This document shows, one piece after another, positions 1 through 12,540 of a stretch of DNA of 64,000 nt. The DNA lies in assembly GCA_034770075.1 (NCBI GenBank), contig CM068377.1, forward strand, positions 71,216,358 to 71,280,357, written 5' to 3'. Below the pieces are notes generated by a model. The model was given only the letters and a program-made list of their open reading frames with translations, was not told the DNA's origin and did no database searches. The DNA comes from Aralia elata. Lineage: Eukaryota; Streptophyta; Magnoliopsida; Apiales; Araliaceae. Position 1 is the first letter of the stretch. Every line of letters begins with the position of its first letter. The position numbers were made by a program, and so were the translations under genes.

Positions 1-1279
1 ATGAAGATTCCATTGTCATCTAAATTGGATCCTGATGATGTTGGGGAAGCTAGTTATGGCTTTAGAGAACCCCAAGAAATCTTGGAGGATTTCGGATTCG
101 AAACATGGCGATTTGAAGAAATTAAATCTTTGTAAAGAATGTGGTAAATGGTTTCCTTCATTGAGAGCTCTTTCAGGTCATATGAGATCCCATTCAGTAA
201 AAGGAAGGGAAGAAATTGCAACCTGCAAAGAATGTGGGAAAGAGTTTGATCCAATGAGAGCTCTGTTTGGTCACATGAGAAGTCATTCCAAAAGATTAAG
301 GGTGTCCAGTGAATCAGCTGACTATGAAATATCATGTCCAATTCGGAAGAAGTGATCAAGAACAAGGTACAATAAGATTACTTCAAACCCTTTTAACTAG
401 AATGTGGCTTCATCAATTACTGTAATTGAGATTTACGAAGTTAAAGAAGCGGCTGTGTGTTTGATGATATTGTCTAGGGGTGTGAGGAGTTGGGATGAGT
501 TTGATTTGATCAGAAGTTTATCTTTAGATAATAATAGTTCTGTAATTCTTGAAGCTCAGAGTAAGGCTGGACATGACGTAAGGACGATGAAGACACCAAG
601 AGAGAATCTAGATTCTTGTGTTTCAGATTCCGAATTTGGCAAGTTTAATCCTAGGTTTGCTTGTGATGAAGAACAACAAGCTGAATTGGAAGCTTCTGTT
701 AATGATTCTCTTAGCTGTGACAAATTCAACAAGAGTATTGATATCAAGAAGGGAATCAGTCATACTGAACTAGAATTAAAGAAGGAATTAGTGACTGAAG
801 TTGGATTTGATCCAGATGATTTGGGCCTGCAGACTATGAACTTTGTTGATCAAGATTTTGGTGTTAACAATGATCAAGTTCAAAATGCTACTGCTGATTC
901 AGAATTCTTGAAGGATTTTGGGAGGAAACGCAAACTCAAGTGCAAGACCACTCATACAACAGTTGATAGTTGCATTGCGCTGAAGGTGGAGAGCTGTGGA
1001 TATAATGAAGCTGATTCTGAGCTTGAGAAGCTTAAATACAACGAAAATTCATTCGAACAGGAACTTGGTGGAGTGGAGGTGACAAGTTATGATTTGAAAA
1101 GGAGCAAGGAGCATGAATGCTCAATCTGCTTCAAAGTTTTTGCATCAGGTCAAGCATTGAGTGGTCACAAGAGAGCTCATTACATTGGACTAACTGAAAG
1201 AAGAGGAAAAGAGAGCATATTGATGGACCAAGAGCTCCGTGATCGTGTTGATGACAATTTGGATATTAATTTTCCAGTT
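1..1279 (+). pseudogene. ZAT-like C2H2 zinc-finger transcription factor, broken
   Basis: Plant C2H2 repressor-type protein, expected to bind DNA in the nucleus. Three fingers are visible: 131-193 (helix RALSGH), 224-286 (RALFGH) and 1118-1180 (QALSGH, the classic plant form). The 449-481 stretch contains VCLMILSRG, resembling the CLMxLSR box of ZAT proteins. LDINFPV at 1259-1279 resembles the C-terminal EAR-type LDLNLP motif. Breaks: an apparent 2-nt loss near position 70 (frame 1 reads into SYGF, the finger frame resumes with NPKKSW), TGA at 353-355 and TAG at 398-400. After the EAR-like motif the normal terminus is replaced by a short-unit repeat. The true start may lie left of the window. 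Family assignment is firm; pseudogene status assumes no assembly error. Confidence 0.8.
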
Positions 1280-1380
1280 ACTCTGCTCTACTATCGCAGA
1301 GTTACTCTACAATCGCAGAGTAGTTACTCTACTATCGCAAAGCTACTCTATTATCGTAGAGCTACTCTACTATCGCATCA
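1277..1380. repeat. Short tandem repeat, unit about 19-22 bp
   Basis: Four to five degenerate copies of a unit like GCTACTCTACTATCGCAGA lie head to tail. The unit is partly self-complementary (GAGTAG with CTACTC). The array abuts the last recognisable codons of the zinc-finger gene and seems to have replaced its 3' end. Confidence 0.75.
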
Positions 1381-1447
1381 CTTATTTTTTTATTTTATTT
1401 TTTCTAAATTTATATACTCCAATATCTTATTTTTAAATAACAATTAA

Positions 1448-2278
1448 TGATTTTTATTGGGTTAAGAAACTTTATTTCCTGCTTTGCAGATTGGAGGATG
1501 CCAAATTCAATTTTTTTTTTAAATTTTTTCAGACTCAGTAGTATTAAACTGCGGATGTCAAATTCAACTCATGATAATCTGGTTCTAGTGGCTCTATAAA
1601 ATCTATTTATTGGCCATGAAAATTCTTGCTGAATGCAAATTCAATGAATTAAAAGGGGTTAAGGCCCCAAGTCACAGAATGACACCTTGAAATCAAGTCT
1701 AAAACATATGAACTATCTTAGTTTGAAAAGAAAATAACATTCCCACAAATTTCAGCTCATAAAGAAGATAAAGTTAAAAGAGGAAGAGAAAAAATAGAAT
1801 AAGACTAAATTAATAAATAAATAAAAAGTGCCAAAATGAACTTTGAACCTTAGATTTGTCTTATCTTTCTCTCTCCTCCCAGCTCAAAGGATTACCAGCT
1901 CACAATTGAAAGAGCACGAGCCTAATTAGTTATTGGTTTCTGCAATGATCACTCTAAGAAGGAAAAGGGGAGGATATGGAGAGAAAGAGAGGAGAGAGAA
2001 AGGAACGACCAAGAAGAAAGAAGGGATGAGAGAGAAAGGAAAGATCGGAAGAAAAAAGGGGAAGAAAGAGAATGGGAAGACCTAGTAGTTGGCATCCACA
2101 GTTTAATTCTGTGGACAGAAGACTTGCACTAGAAAGGATGTTTTGGTCATCCGTCCCATCCGCAGTATTAAACTGCAGTATCTTGTAAATTAAACTGCGG
2201 ACAGAGACTCTATTAACCGTTCGATCTACGGATGGACGGTTACGATATGTTGTAAAGATAACCTTAACTATAGATATA
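1448..2278. other. Intergenic, no gene seen; purine-rich tract
   Basis: No coding potential recognised. 1955-2081 is an almost pure GA tract (GAGAGAAAGAGAGG type). Several copies of a motif like AGTATTAAACTGCGGA (near 1530, 2160, 2195; a variant near 2100) suggest a small, old repeat, but I see no clear terminal inverted repeats. Confidence 0.5.
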
Positions 2279-4151
2279 TGACGCCCCCAAATTCAGGTCT
2301 CAAACACCCAGATTTGGTCATCATGATCCAACACAACATCCACCTTCAAACAACATAGAATGACTAAATGCGGAATATAATAACATATGTTGTTCATTCA
2401 AAAGGTGTTACTAGTCCCAAGATTCGAAAACTTTAATACATAAGTCAATACATACCCTAATATTAACCAGGGTTCAAATTATATCGATAAATAAATCTAA
2501 CTAAGCATATAACAAAGTCAGCTACTTGAAGTCTATTACTTCATCTTTTCCTTACCCTTGTCTTTTCCTGAGGTCTCGGGCTTAACTGCAATAAGGTTCA
2601 TGATATAGCAAGGGTGAGCAACTAGTTTGCCCAGCAAGTTTAAATACAACAATAAAGGATATATCATGATGAACAGAATATGAAGAGAGGAATTCAACAA
2701 TATGAATATCGGAAGCAAGAATAATAATTTTTTTTAGAACGAATGATAGTCAAGTAGACTTTGAACAATAAACTTCCAATGGAATTAATAGCTAATTGAC
2801 CCTTTGGTTACTGGCTCAGACATAAGTACCCGAGGGGATCAGCCTCTAGTACCCTATGTGAATGCATAATATTTAATTTCTGTTCTTTGTATATTGTATC
2901 CGATACGTGGGGTACTCCCCTATATTGAAGGGGTGTTCATAAAGTCCAAGATTCCGCACCATCAATTGGTTTGGATAGTTTTAAAATCTATACCGCAAAT
3001 GTCTAGCCGGACAATGGCTAAGACTTAACTATGGCAGTTCATCCATATTACAACTTTAAATAAAATACAAGTCTATGTCTGCGCGAAAACAATTGTACAA
3101 TGTGCGAGTGTCAATAACAACGATATGGAATAATTGTTAAGTAATTAAACCACTTAGAGCATGCTTGAGAACTTAAAGGTTCAAGCTTAAATATTAACTT
3201 GCAATAAATAATACGAGAATGGGTTCTTGCAACAATTAAGGTTTCGGTGTAAAGAACTTGCACAATATACCACATCCTACTTGAATGTAAATTGAGTAGG
3301 TTTAAAAGAAACTTGCCTGATAGCTCAGCTACAATGATTTAGCTTTAATTAAATTGCGTGAAACGACCTATCATTAGTAAGTCGATTCCTTAATTAGTAG
3401 AGTATAAACTAGCATGGGTTTACACCTTACAAGAGGTTACCCACCAAATAATCCTAACATATAGACACGTAGATGTAACCACCATTACCAAGTCTATAAA
3501 CATTAATTCCCATCTTAGGTAAATGAGTTAACAAGTCTAGAATAGCTTGGTTCTATTCATCAATGTAAGCTTGAACATATAGCACATCAATTAAGTCGTG
3601 CAATACAGCTTACGACATACCGACATACATGCTGCAAGGCTCTGTTTACAAATTAAAACAACTGGGTAACACTGGCTACCGGCACGGCCGCACTTGTTTT
3701 TGCCTTGGGAGTGGCGCGGTCGCGCCACTCACTGGACTGGCCAAGAATGGATTTCATTCTGCAGGAATCCGGACTTACTAGCTAGCATGCAGGCAACTGA
3801 TACTAATCAAACATTCATGCTCATATTATTATCAACTTGGTTTCCAAACCTAGCATGCTCATTCTAAATCCATACTAAGTTATATGTTCGAAATTTCCAT
3901 ACGTTAAGCTAATCAAGTCCGTTTCGCAAGGAAACCGCTACTATGGTCACAATACCACATAATGAGGCTATACAAGACTTAATACGCATGCTCGTACGAA
4001 ATCAACATGCGAACACATTAACACATAGCTTATAATTGAAATCTCCCTTTCTTAGACATGCTAGCATATATTAGAATCATGTTTAGCAAAATGATGATCA
4101 CGACAATCATGCCTAGAGGTATATTGAGTACTAACATTCATGTTTGTACGG
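2279..4151 (-). repeat. Gypsy-B 3' LTR, truncated on its internal side
   Basis: Begins TGACGCCCCCAAATTCAGG and aligns along its length with 31253 onward; a fortuitous 60-codon reading frame at 2536-2718 differs at only two residues from its counterpart at 31509-31691. Homology stops at about 4151, roughly 1.5 kb short of the full LTR. It is joined through a few GC-rich bases to the middle of a copia LTR. It includes a GC-palindrome pair near 3680-3730. Confidence 0.85.
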
Positions 4152-4156
4152 CGCGG

Positions 4157-5753
4157 CCAAGAACAATTATACAAGAAATAATAATTTGATTTCCTAGAAA
4201 TCTTGGATTGCTAATCCAATTAATTTTATTCCTAACTCTTAAGAATAACAAGAACACTTTTTTAAGAACACATAGATGATCTTTTTAATATTTCTCTCTT
4301 AAGTCTTAAGATGGAGGCTAATGAATATACTAGGTTAATTAGGAAACCCTAATCTTATTATGATACTTACAAAAATAATACTTACACCAAATGTAAGTAT
4401 ACATTTGCTCTTAACCCACATGTTATTCATTTAAGCAATTAACATGTGTTACTTGCTTAATCAACATTAAGCAAGTATACTACCATTTTATTTAATTTGC
4501 ATTTTCATTTAATTTAATTCTCAATCTAATTAAGAATTAAATTTTAATAATAATAATAATAAGACTTCTCTCATTAATTTATAATTCAATATTTCTCCAA
4601 ATATATCATTATAAATATTAAGTATTTCAATTTATTCAACTAATAAATTAAATACTTAATTTATTATTATTTAGCCAATTGTTTCCAATACAAAATTATT
4701 CTTTTGCGGTGTGACCTTTTAGGTTCAATATTATGCCGGTCATAGAATAAATAAATTAGAACTATTCTAATATTATTTATAATGAATTAAACTCCTTTAA
4801 TTCATATATAAATAAATATTATTTATTCTACATCATGAGGGCCACCTTACGATAATGTATCATGACTATCCGTATAATATGAAATCAATGTTTAATCACA
4901 TAGAACCTATTCAGCAGTAGTTACCGTACAATTCAATCCTTCTACCATATAATGTTCCGATTAAATATAATACATGGAATTACTGACAAGTCTTATTTTA
5001 TTTAATCATATGCATTTCGATCCAAGAATGCACAACTCCGATTAATGTAAATTAGAAACTCCTTTCTAATTTTCATTCAACCCTGGTCAGGGATTTCTGA
5101 GCTGTCATTTATCAAATCGCATAGGACATTCTCTCCCTTTATTAGAAGTGGTAGATCCTTTGTCGATCATTCACCTACCTTCGTGTATACTTTATTATAC
5201 CCGTACATATCCTATAACATACACTAAGGTATTAAGGAATATGACAAAGTATAACTCAGCATACACAAGGTACTATGATGATCTCAAGTCCAAGGATCAC
5301 TTGTACTACTATCACTTTAAGAACTTCCTATTGACAGGTGAATAAAACTCCATTAGGGTTCTAAGCGAGTCACGTTCAATGAACTTATTCTCTAATAAGC
5401 ACCTACATACTTGCTTTAGTGTCTCCACACAAATGATTATGAGATCAATCATCATCTTCTAAAGATCAAGTATAGTATGTACCAATCTATCGGGATCAAT
5501 AATCTCAATATTAGTGATCTAACGATGAGGAATATTTTAGTTTTTGAGCTTTCTTGAATTTAGATCTCACTAGCATGATCTCATCATGATTCTAAAAGCA
5601 TTGCCCGAAAACTATGGGTTTATCACATTTATTAATTCAACCAATTAACATGGATAAAATATGCCTTTTATATTATTATTAATATTTGAATAAGATTACA
5701 AAGTAAATGCTTATTACATCAAATGTAATTGGTTTGAGGGCATATTACTTTCA
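4157..5753 (-). repeat. Copia-1 3' LTR, 5'-truncated as written
   Basis: Matches the right LTR from about 15350 to its end; ends ATTACTTTCA followed by the polypurine tract complement ATCTCCCACTTGC. Contains the block GCGGTGTGACC (4706-4716) shared by all copia LTRs here, and a 10-bp perfect stem with CTCC loop at 4782-4805. Confidence 0.85.
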
Positions 5754-5773
5754 ATCTCCCACTTGCACTAAAG

Positions 5774-7285
5774 TCAATCACCTTGGTATCTAATACCCAT
5801 TTTATCGAAATGGCGATTGAACTGATCTTGCGATAATGCTTTAGTAAATAGATCTGCAATGTTGTTCTGAGAGTCCACTCTTTCTAAGGTGACATCTCCT
5901 CTTTCAATAATTTCTCTAATTAAATGAAATCTCCGCAAAACATGTTTGGATCTCTGATGAGACTTGGGTTCCTTAGCCTGTGCAACAGCTCCAGTGTTGT
6001 CACAATGAACCGGTATCGGTCCTTGAATGCTAGGAATCACCCCTAGTTCTGGAATGAACTTTTTCATCCAAACAGCCTCCTTTGCAGCTTCACTTGCAGC
6101 TATGTACTCTGCCTCTGTCACTGAATCAGCAACTGTTTGCTGTTTGGAACTCTTCCAACTCACTACTCCACCGTTTAAGGTAAATACGTACCCTGATACG
6201 GATTTGCTGTCATCTTGGTCAGTTTGAAAACTTGAGTCTGTATAGCCCTCTAGTTTCAAATCAGACCCACCGTACACTAGAAACACATCTTTAGTTCTTC
6301 TCAAGTACTTTAAGATATTTTTCACAGCTTTCCAGTGTTCTTCTCCAGGATTAGACTGATATCTGCTTGTTACACTTAATGCATAAGCAACATCAGGTCT
6401 GGTACATATCATTCCATACATGATAGATCCTGTTGCCGAAGCATAAGGAATTTGATTAATGCGATCTCTCTCTTCAGGTGTCTTTGGGGACAATTTTTTA
6501 GAGAGATTCACTCCATGACTCATCGGCATGAGCCCTCTCTTGGAGTCTTGCATGCTAAACCTCTTTAGCATCATATCAATGTATGCACCTTGGGTCAAGC
6601 CGAGAATCCTTTTTGATCTATCTCTATGGATCTTTATCCCCAATATGTAGGATGCTTCTCCCAAGTCCTTCATGGAGAAGTGTTTAGATAACCAAATTTT
6701 AACTGACTGTAGCATCGGTATGCCATTCTCTATTAGTAATATATCATCAACATATAATACCAGGAATGTCACACCACTCCCACTAACTTTCTTGTACACA
6801 TATGGTTCATCCTCATTTTTGATAAAATCAAACTCTTTGATTGTCTCATCAAAACGGATGTTCCAACTTCGAAAAGCTTGCTTCAATCCATAAATGGATC
6901 TTTGTAACTTACATACTTGATTTATTCCAACCTTTGAAACAAAACCCTCTGGCTGTATCATATATACATCCTCATCTAGTTTCCCATTGAGGAAGGCCGT
7001 TTTCACGTCCATTTGCCAGATTTCGTAGTCATAGTAAGCTGCAATCGCAAGCAAAATCCGGATAAACTTGAGCATGGCTACTGGTGAGAAAGTTTCATCA
7101 TAGTCAACTTCTTGTCTTTGTTTGAAACCTTTTGCAACCAGTCTGGCCTTATAAGTCTCCACCTTGCCATCTGCTCCAGTCTTTTTCTTAAAGACCCATT
7201 TACAGCCTATAGGCACAATGCCTTCAGGTGGAGTAACCAAAGTCCATACTTGGTTTTCATACATGGAGTCCATTTTGGATTTCAT
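5774..7285 (-). pseudogene. Copia-1 reverse transcriptase and RNase H
   Basis: 503-codon open stretch, the C-terminal half of copia pol. RT region: the VETYKARLVAKGF and QMDVKTAFLNG motifs, then catalytic YVDD at 6743-6754. RNase H follows with GYTDSSF, TEAEYIAA and HCDN, so the acidic residues are present, and the natural end MGIRYQGD lies about 20 bp from the LTR. It would copy element RNA into cDNA in the virus-like particle. It is separated from the upstream integrase piece by a TGA replacing a Trp (SEKW in Copia-3). This segment alone is uninterrupted but the polyprotein is broken. Confidence 0.85.
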
Positions 7286-7294
7286 GGATATTTG

Positions 7295-8212
7295 TCATTT
7301 CTCAGAGTGTTTACTACTCATAGCCTCATCGTATGTTACTGGATCATCATCATTTATGATGCGTACCTCATCATCATCTTCTATGATGAGTATATACCTT
7401 TTAGGTATTTTCAGCACTCTTCCAGATTTACGACTCGGTTGTGGTACATAAGTTATATCTACTTGAACAGATTCATCCACTTGATCTATAGTGATTTGTG
7501 GTTATTGAATTTCTTCAAGATCTATTTTCCTCCCACTAGCCCCTTCAAGGATAAACTCCTTTTCCAAGAAGGTAGCGTGTTTGGCAACAAACACCTTTTG
7601 CTCAGTAGGATTATAGAAATAATATCCTAAACTTTCTTTAGGATACCCCACAAATTTACACTTGTCAGATCTAGCCTCAAGTTTGTTGCTTTGTAACTTC
7701 TTTACATAAGCGGTACAACCCCAAATCTTAACATGCTTAAGACTGGGTTTCCTCCCTGTCCACATCTTATATGGAGTCTTGTGGACGGATTTTGAGGGAA
7801 TCTTGTTAAGTAGATATGCAGCCGTTTCTAGGGCATAACCCCAAAATGATATTGAAAGATCGGTAAAACTCATCATGGACCGCACCATGTCTAACAAGGT
7901 ACGATTTCTTCTTTCAGATATACCATTTAATTGTGGCGTACTAGGAGGCGTCCATTGTGAGAGAATACCATTTTCTTTGAGATGATTAAGAAACTCATTG
8001 CTCAAGTATTCTCCTCCTCGATCTGATCGAAGAATCTTAATACTTTTGCTAGTTTGTTTCTCTACTTCACTTCTGAATTCTTTGAACTTTTCAAATGATT
8101 CGGATTTGTATTTCATTAAATACACATATCTAAATCTTGAATGATTATCAGTGAATGTAATGAAATACGAATAGCCTCATCTAGCATCTGTTATCATAGG
8201 TCCACATACATC
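7295..8212 (-). pseudogene. Copia-1 integrase core and linker, split by a solo LTR
   Basis: 7502-8125 reads integrase from near FKEFRSEVEKQ through RSDRGGEY (second catalytic Asp region) and WGYALETAAYLLN to the conserved VFVAKHATFLEKEF tail. A TAA ends it and 7295-7480 continues the acidic linker (IIEDDDEVRII) before RT. The N-terminal part of the core was separated by insertion of the gypsy LTR at 8213. Non-functional. Confidence 0.8.
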
Positions 8213-11200
8213 TGTGCCCGTGAATTTTAAACATCATTATTAATTAAATATATAAATTAAATTTTTAATGAGTTAGTTTGTGTGCCTATTTGAACCTTTT
8301 GTGTGCATTGGTAGCCTACATGACTAGGTGATGAATTGTTTTAAGTTGAGTAAAGGGGGTCACTAATAGTATAGTTAAATTAGTGAACAAGCCTTAAGGT
8401 TTTAATATCAATTAAATTGATAAAGTAGTTACTAATTAATCATGCAAGTAAATTGAATATACTTAGTATATTGAATTGAGTAAATTAATTAATAAAAGTA
8501 TTAATTAATGAGAATATTGTCACATTGAATAATAAAATTTAATAGTTCAATTAGTAATCAATTTCTAATTGATTAGCTTATTTAATTAAGGAACTAAGAC
8601 CAATTATTTATTTGATCATGGGTGTAGTAATTAATAGTGTGGCAAATTAATTAATCAATCATTGGGTTAAATTAAATGACCCAATATTGCATTAAATAGA
8701 TTTAGATTTTATTAGCCTAATTAGGTTACAAGTTAAAGAGATATGTGTAAGTAATTAAATTCCATAAGATTGGAAATAGAAACCCTAAATAAACAATTAG
8801 GGTAATACATATTAAAATTATTAAACTATGTTTATTACCTATTAAGCCCTATTAAGCCTTTTAAGGCATGAAATTATGTCAATCAACTTGCTTTATTTGG
8901 TAACTCTTACACAAAGGACAAGGTTGTCAAGCTCCCATTGGTGGAAAATCTAATTAGCACACTTAAAGATAAGATTAAGGCTAAATGGAAGGGATACGGT
9001 GAACTCTTCTATCCAATGGGTAAGAAAGATGTGGGGGATAATAGCATGAATTCTAATTTAGCATTATACTTGCAAGTATTCTATCCTTTCATTTCATTTC
9101 AAGTTCATTTCTTCTTTTCATCTCCTTCTTTCATTTCTCCCAAGCAAGAACACAAAGTGAGAGCTTAGAGAGAAAAAGAGAGTGAGATTAGCATAGTTCA
9201 TGCATCCCAAGTTCATCACATACTTTGGTAGATCAAGGAGAGTAGCTACAAGATCAAGGTGAAACCCTAAATCATTTTCTTCTTTCTTACTTTGTTTTAT
9301 TTTTATAGTTTTTGAGAGATTTTGTTCTAAGACTCAAGAATCATTAGATATTCATGCTTTATGTATAGATCTAATCCTCTTGAGTGTTAGAATGGAGATT
9401 CAAAGGAAGAAAAGGAACTTATGTTCTTAAAGGGTAAAAACCTTAGCTTTTCTTCACTTGGATCATCCATAACTTGAGATCTACAACTTGGATTTGTGAT
9501 CCGTCGAAGGAGGGTGCTAGATACATGAGTTAGCTAGTAAACCCAAGTGGTAGAACACAAATCCAATAATTTTTGAAGCCTTGGGGGCTATTTTCCCAAA
9601 ACAGTCCAGCTATAAAACTTAAAACTTTAAAACCCTAAAAGCTTGCTGTCCTCGTTTTTCCAAAGGTTGTTTCGGCCAGTTATAAATCTTTTAAAAATCT
9701 GAAAAAAATTACAGAGGTACCTTAAGAAGTTATCTACAAGTAGGAAAAAGAACGAACACGTTTCGATGTGTAGTTTTTGTGTAATGGCTTTTACCGTGAA
9801 GGACTCCTAAATATTTATACCCGGATTTCTCACTGTGTATACCTTGAAAACATATGAAAGTTTTACCGTATGTTTATGTATAGTATGAGAGTGTACCCTG
9901 AAACTTTCATAATTTTCTGAGCAAAACTCCATTTATGAAAAATGTAACAAGATTCAGAGGTTTTGGGTACTTTAAATATAGTAAATCACTTTCTAAAATT
10001 CCATGAAAATTGGTGGATCATTGCTGGATCATATACTATCCAGATCCATAGGATAATAATTTTCAGAGCCTATTTGCTATTTTTCATAATAATGTTATAG
10101 TTATGTTTAAAAGAAAATAAATGGTTAAATGATGTCATAAATAAGGAAAATGTGATTTTTAGGCTTGGATACTCCTAATATTATATATTCTAACTATTGA
10201 GGGGTATTTTGGTGATATTTAATGAGAAATAATATTTATGACCTTTTATGGGTAGTAAAGGAGTTGTTTAATAAAGGGTAAAACAATTAGAATAAATTGT
10301 TTATTCGCCTAATAACTTATTAAAATATTACTATGATATTTGTAATATAAGAATTCGATATTTTTTAGTAAACAAAAAAAATATTAAGGTTAAAACTTCA
10401 TGGAAATATTATTGAATGGGTAATAATATTTGTTTTAAGCATTAATAAATGATTAAGATGTTATTAAAATGGCTAATAATATTAGATTAAAATATTATTA
10501 ATGATATGAGAATTAAAATATTATTAAGAGATTAATAATATTAGATTAAAGTATTATTGGATGATTAAAATATTATTAAGATGTTAATAACATTAGTAAA
10601 CGAATAAAAGTGTTATTAGTGGACTAATAATACCAAGAGGTGAATTAAATATTATCAGGATTGATAATATTAAGTGTCTTATAGGATTTACGATAGTTTA
10701 TTAACTTATGTGTGCTATGTGATTTGCTTAATTGTTAAATAAATAGCATAAGTAAGCGTATCGATATACAACTACGCAGTACTAATTGGTAGATCGACGT
10801 TATCAATGTTAGGTTCTTCAAGGCCAATTAGTTAAAGCTAGAATTACTTGTAGCTGAGCAGACAGGCAAGTTCCCTAACTTCATTCTTTCAGTATATTGA
10901 ATGCAAGTTCTATCTTACTCAACTTTTATATTGAGCAAATTTCTAAACCTTATGCATTATTTTTAATTCGTGCAAAAAGGTATATATTGTTGCAAGTTAT
11001 TCTTTAAGCTTGAATCTTATCTCCAAGCATGCTTTAAGTGGTTTAATTACTTTTAAAATTATTCCACCTCTATGTATTTATTGACATTCGCACTCGTGCA
11101 TTTGAATTTGTACATTTATTTAACTTCCGAGATTTAGGAACTATTCATAATTAAGTCTGAACCTTTGTTCGGTCAGACAAAGTATGTGAAATTTATAAAA

Positions 11201-11900
11201 GCTATCCGAACCAATCAATGGTGAGGATTCTTAGACTGTATGAACACCCCTTTATTTATAGGGGAGTACCCCACGTACCGTATATAAGGTACAAATAGCA
11301 GAATTAAATGTTATGCATATACATAGGGTACGCGAGGCTGATCCCCTCAAGTACGTTATTCTGTAGCCAGTAACCAGAGGGTCAACCAGCTATTGACTCC
11401 TTTGGAAGTTATCGTTCAAAGTCTATTTGACTATCAATTGTTTTAAAAGCAATTATTTTCTTGCTTCTGATTTTTCAAATGTTGAAATTCCTTAATATCC
11501 CTTCATCATGATATATCCTTATTGTCATACTTTAAACTTGCTGGGTAAACTCGTTGCTCATTCTTGCTATATCATGACTTCATTGCAGCTAAACCCGAGA
11601 CGTCAGGGAAGAACAAAGGGAAAGAAAAGATGAAATGATAGACTTCTCGTAGCAGATTTTAGATGCATGTGTTAGTTAATTACTGTTAATGTAATTTAAA
11701 CCCTGATAGCTATTTAGGGTATGGATTGTGTAAATGTTTAAGGTTAATCGTATTCTGGGACTAGTAACACCTTGTAATGAACAACGTATGTTTATTTTAT
11801 TCCGCATTTTAGATACCATATGTTGTTATAGGTGGATGTTTATGTTGGATCGTGATGACCGGATCCGGGTATTTGGAGACCCGAATTTGGGGGCGTCATA
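8213..11900 (+). repeat. Solo gypsy LTR in opposite orientation (Gypsy-B family, divergent subtype)
   Basis: Both ends match the reverse complement of the Gypsy-B LTR: the left end resembles 34588 backward (CCGTGAA, then TTATTAATTAAATAT) and the right end is GGGGGCGTCA. No internal gypsy sequence is present, so it is a solo LTR. It interrupts Copia-1 within integrase; the target duplication is not clean. Its middle differs from Gypsy-B: 10380-10670 is a degenerate ATTATTAA-type repeat, and the GC palindromes of Gypsy-B are absent. About 3.7 kb against 3.3 kb for Gypsy-B. Confidence 0.8.
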
Positions 11901-12540
11901 TGTACCAACTCTAACAACTCTGTAACTCTCTCTCCATGTCCACTAAATGGAGATTTACTCATCTTACCCATAAGACAAGATTCACAAGTTGGATATGATT
12001 CAAAATCAAATGGTTCTAAAAATCTATCTCTATGCAACTTGTTTAATCTTGTTTCATTGATATGACCGAGTCTACAATGCCATATAAAAGTATGATTCAC
12101 ATCATCTCTTTTTCTTTTACAAGTTTGTTCAATTTGAAAAATATTTTCATGTAAGTCAAGTAAGTAAAGTCCGTCAATTAATCTACCAGTTCCAAACAAC
12201 ACATTATTATTATAAATAGAACAACTATTATTCTTAAATATAATATCAAAACCTTCTTTATCCAACATAGAAATTGAGATAATGTTTCTTATAAGAACTG
12301 GAATATAATAATAATTTATTAAATTGATTGACTTTCCCGTGGGCAATGCTAAACAATGAGTCCTCACAGCTAATGCAGCAACCTTTGCTCCATTTCCCAC
12401 TCGTAGAGTTACTTCTCCCTTGTTTAGCCTTCTACTTCTGCTTATTCCCTGCAATGAATTGCATATGTGAGAACCACATCCGGTATCTAATACCCAAGTA
12501 GAATTTTGACTTACAGAAAGATTTATTCAATCATGAATAA
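11901..12540 (-). pseudogene. Copia-1 protease and GAG-pre-integrase zinc domain
   Basis: Reads WVLDTGC (protease active-site DTG) near 12480-12510, then RVGNGAKV and NIISISML, followed by the integrase zinc-binding HHCC domain (WHCRLGHINETRL, then YPTCESCLMGK). It stops where the solo LTR enters, so the first catalytic Asp of integrase is cut away. Counterpart in Copia-3: 50900-51560. Confidence 0.75.

Noticed and set aside
2536..2718. 60-codon ORF also at 31509
   Set aside because: Present in both Gypsy-B LTRs by descent; no domain or coding signature.
5148..5345. 65-codon ORF (MVDPLSIIHL) also at 25454
   Set aside because: Antisense reading of the two Copia-1 LTRs; conserved only because the LTRs are a pair.
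8938..9168. 76-codon ORF in the solo gypsy LTR
   Set aside because: Low-complexity, no homologue in the Gypsy-B LTR counterpart, inside a non-coding LTR.
8208..11905. A clean 5-bp target duplication for the solo gypsy LTR
   Set aside because: Left ACATCTGTG and right TATGTACC flanks can be forced to match only with mismatches; not claimed.
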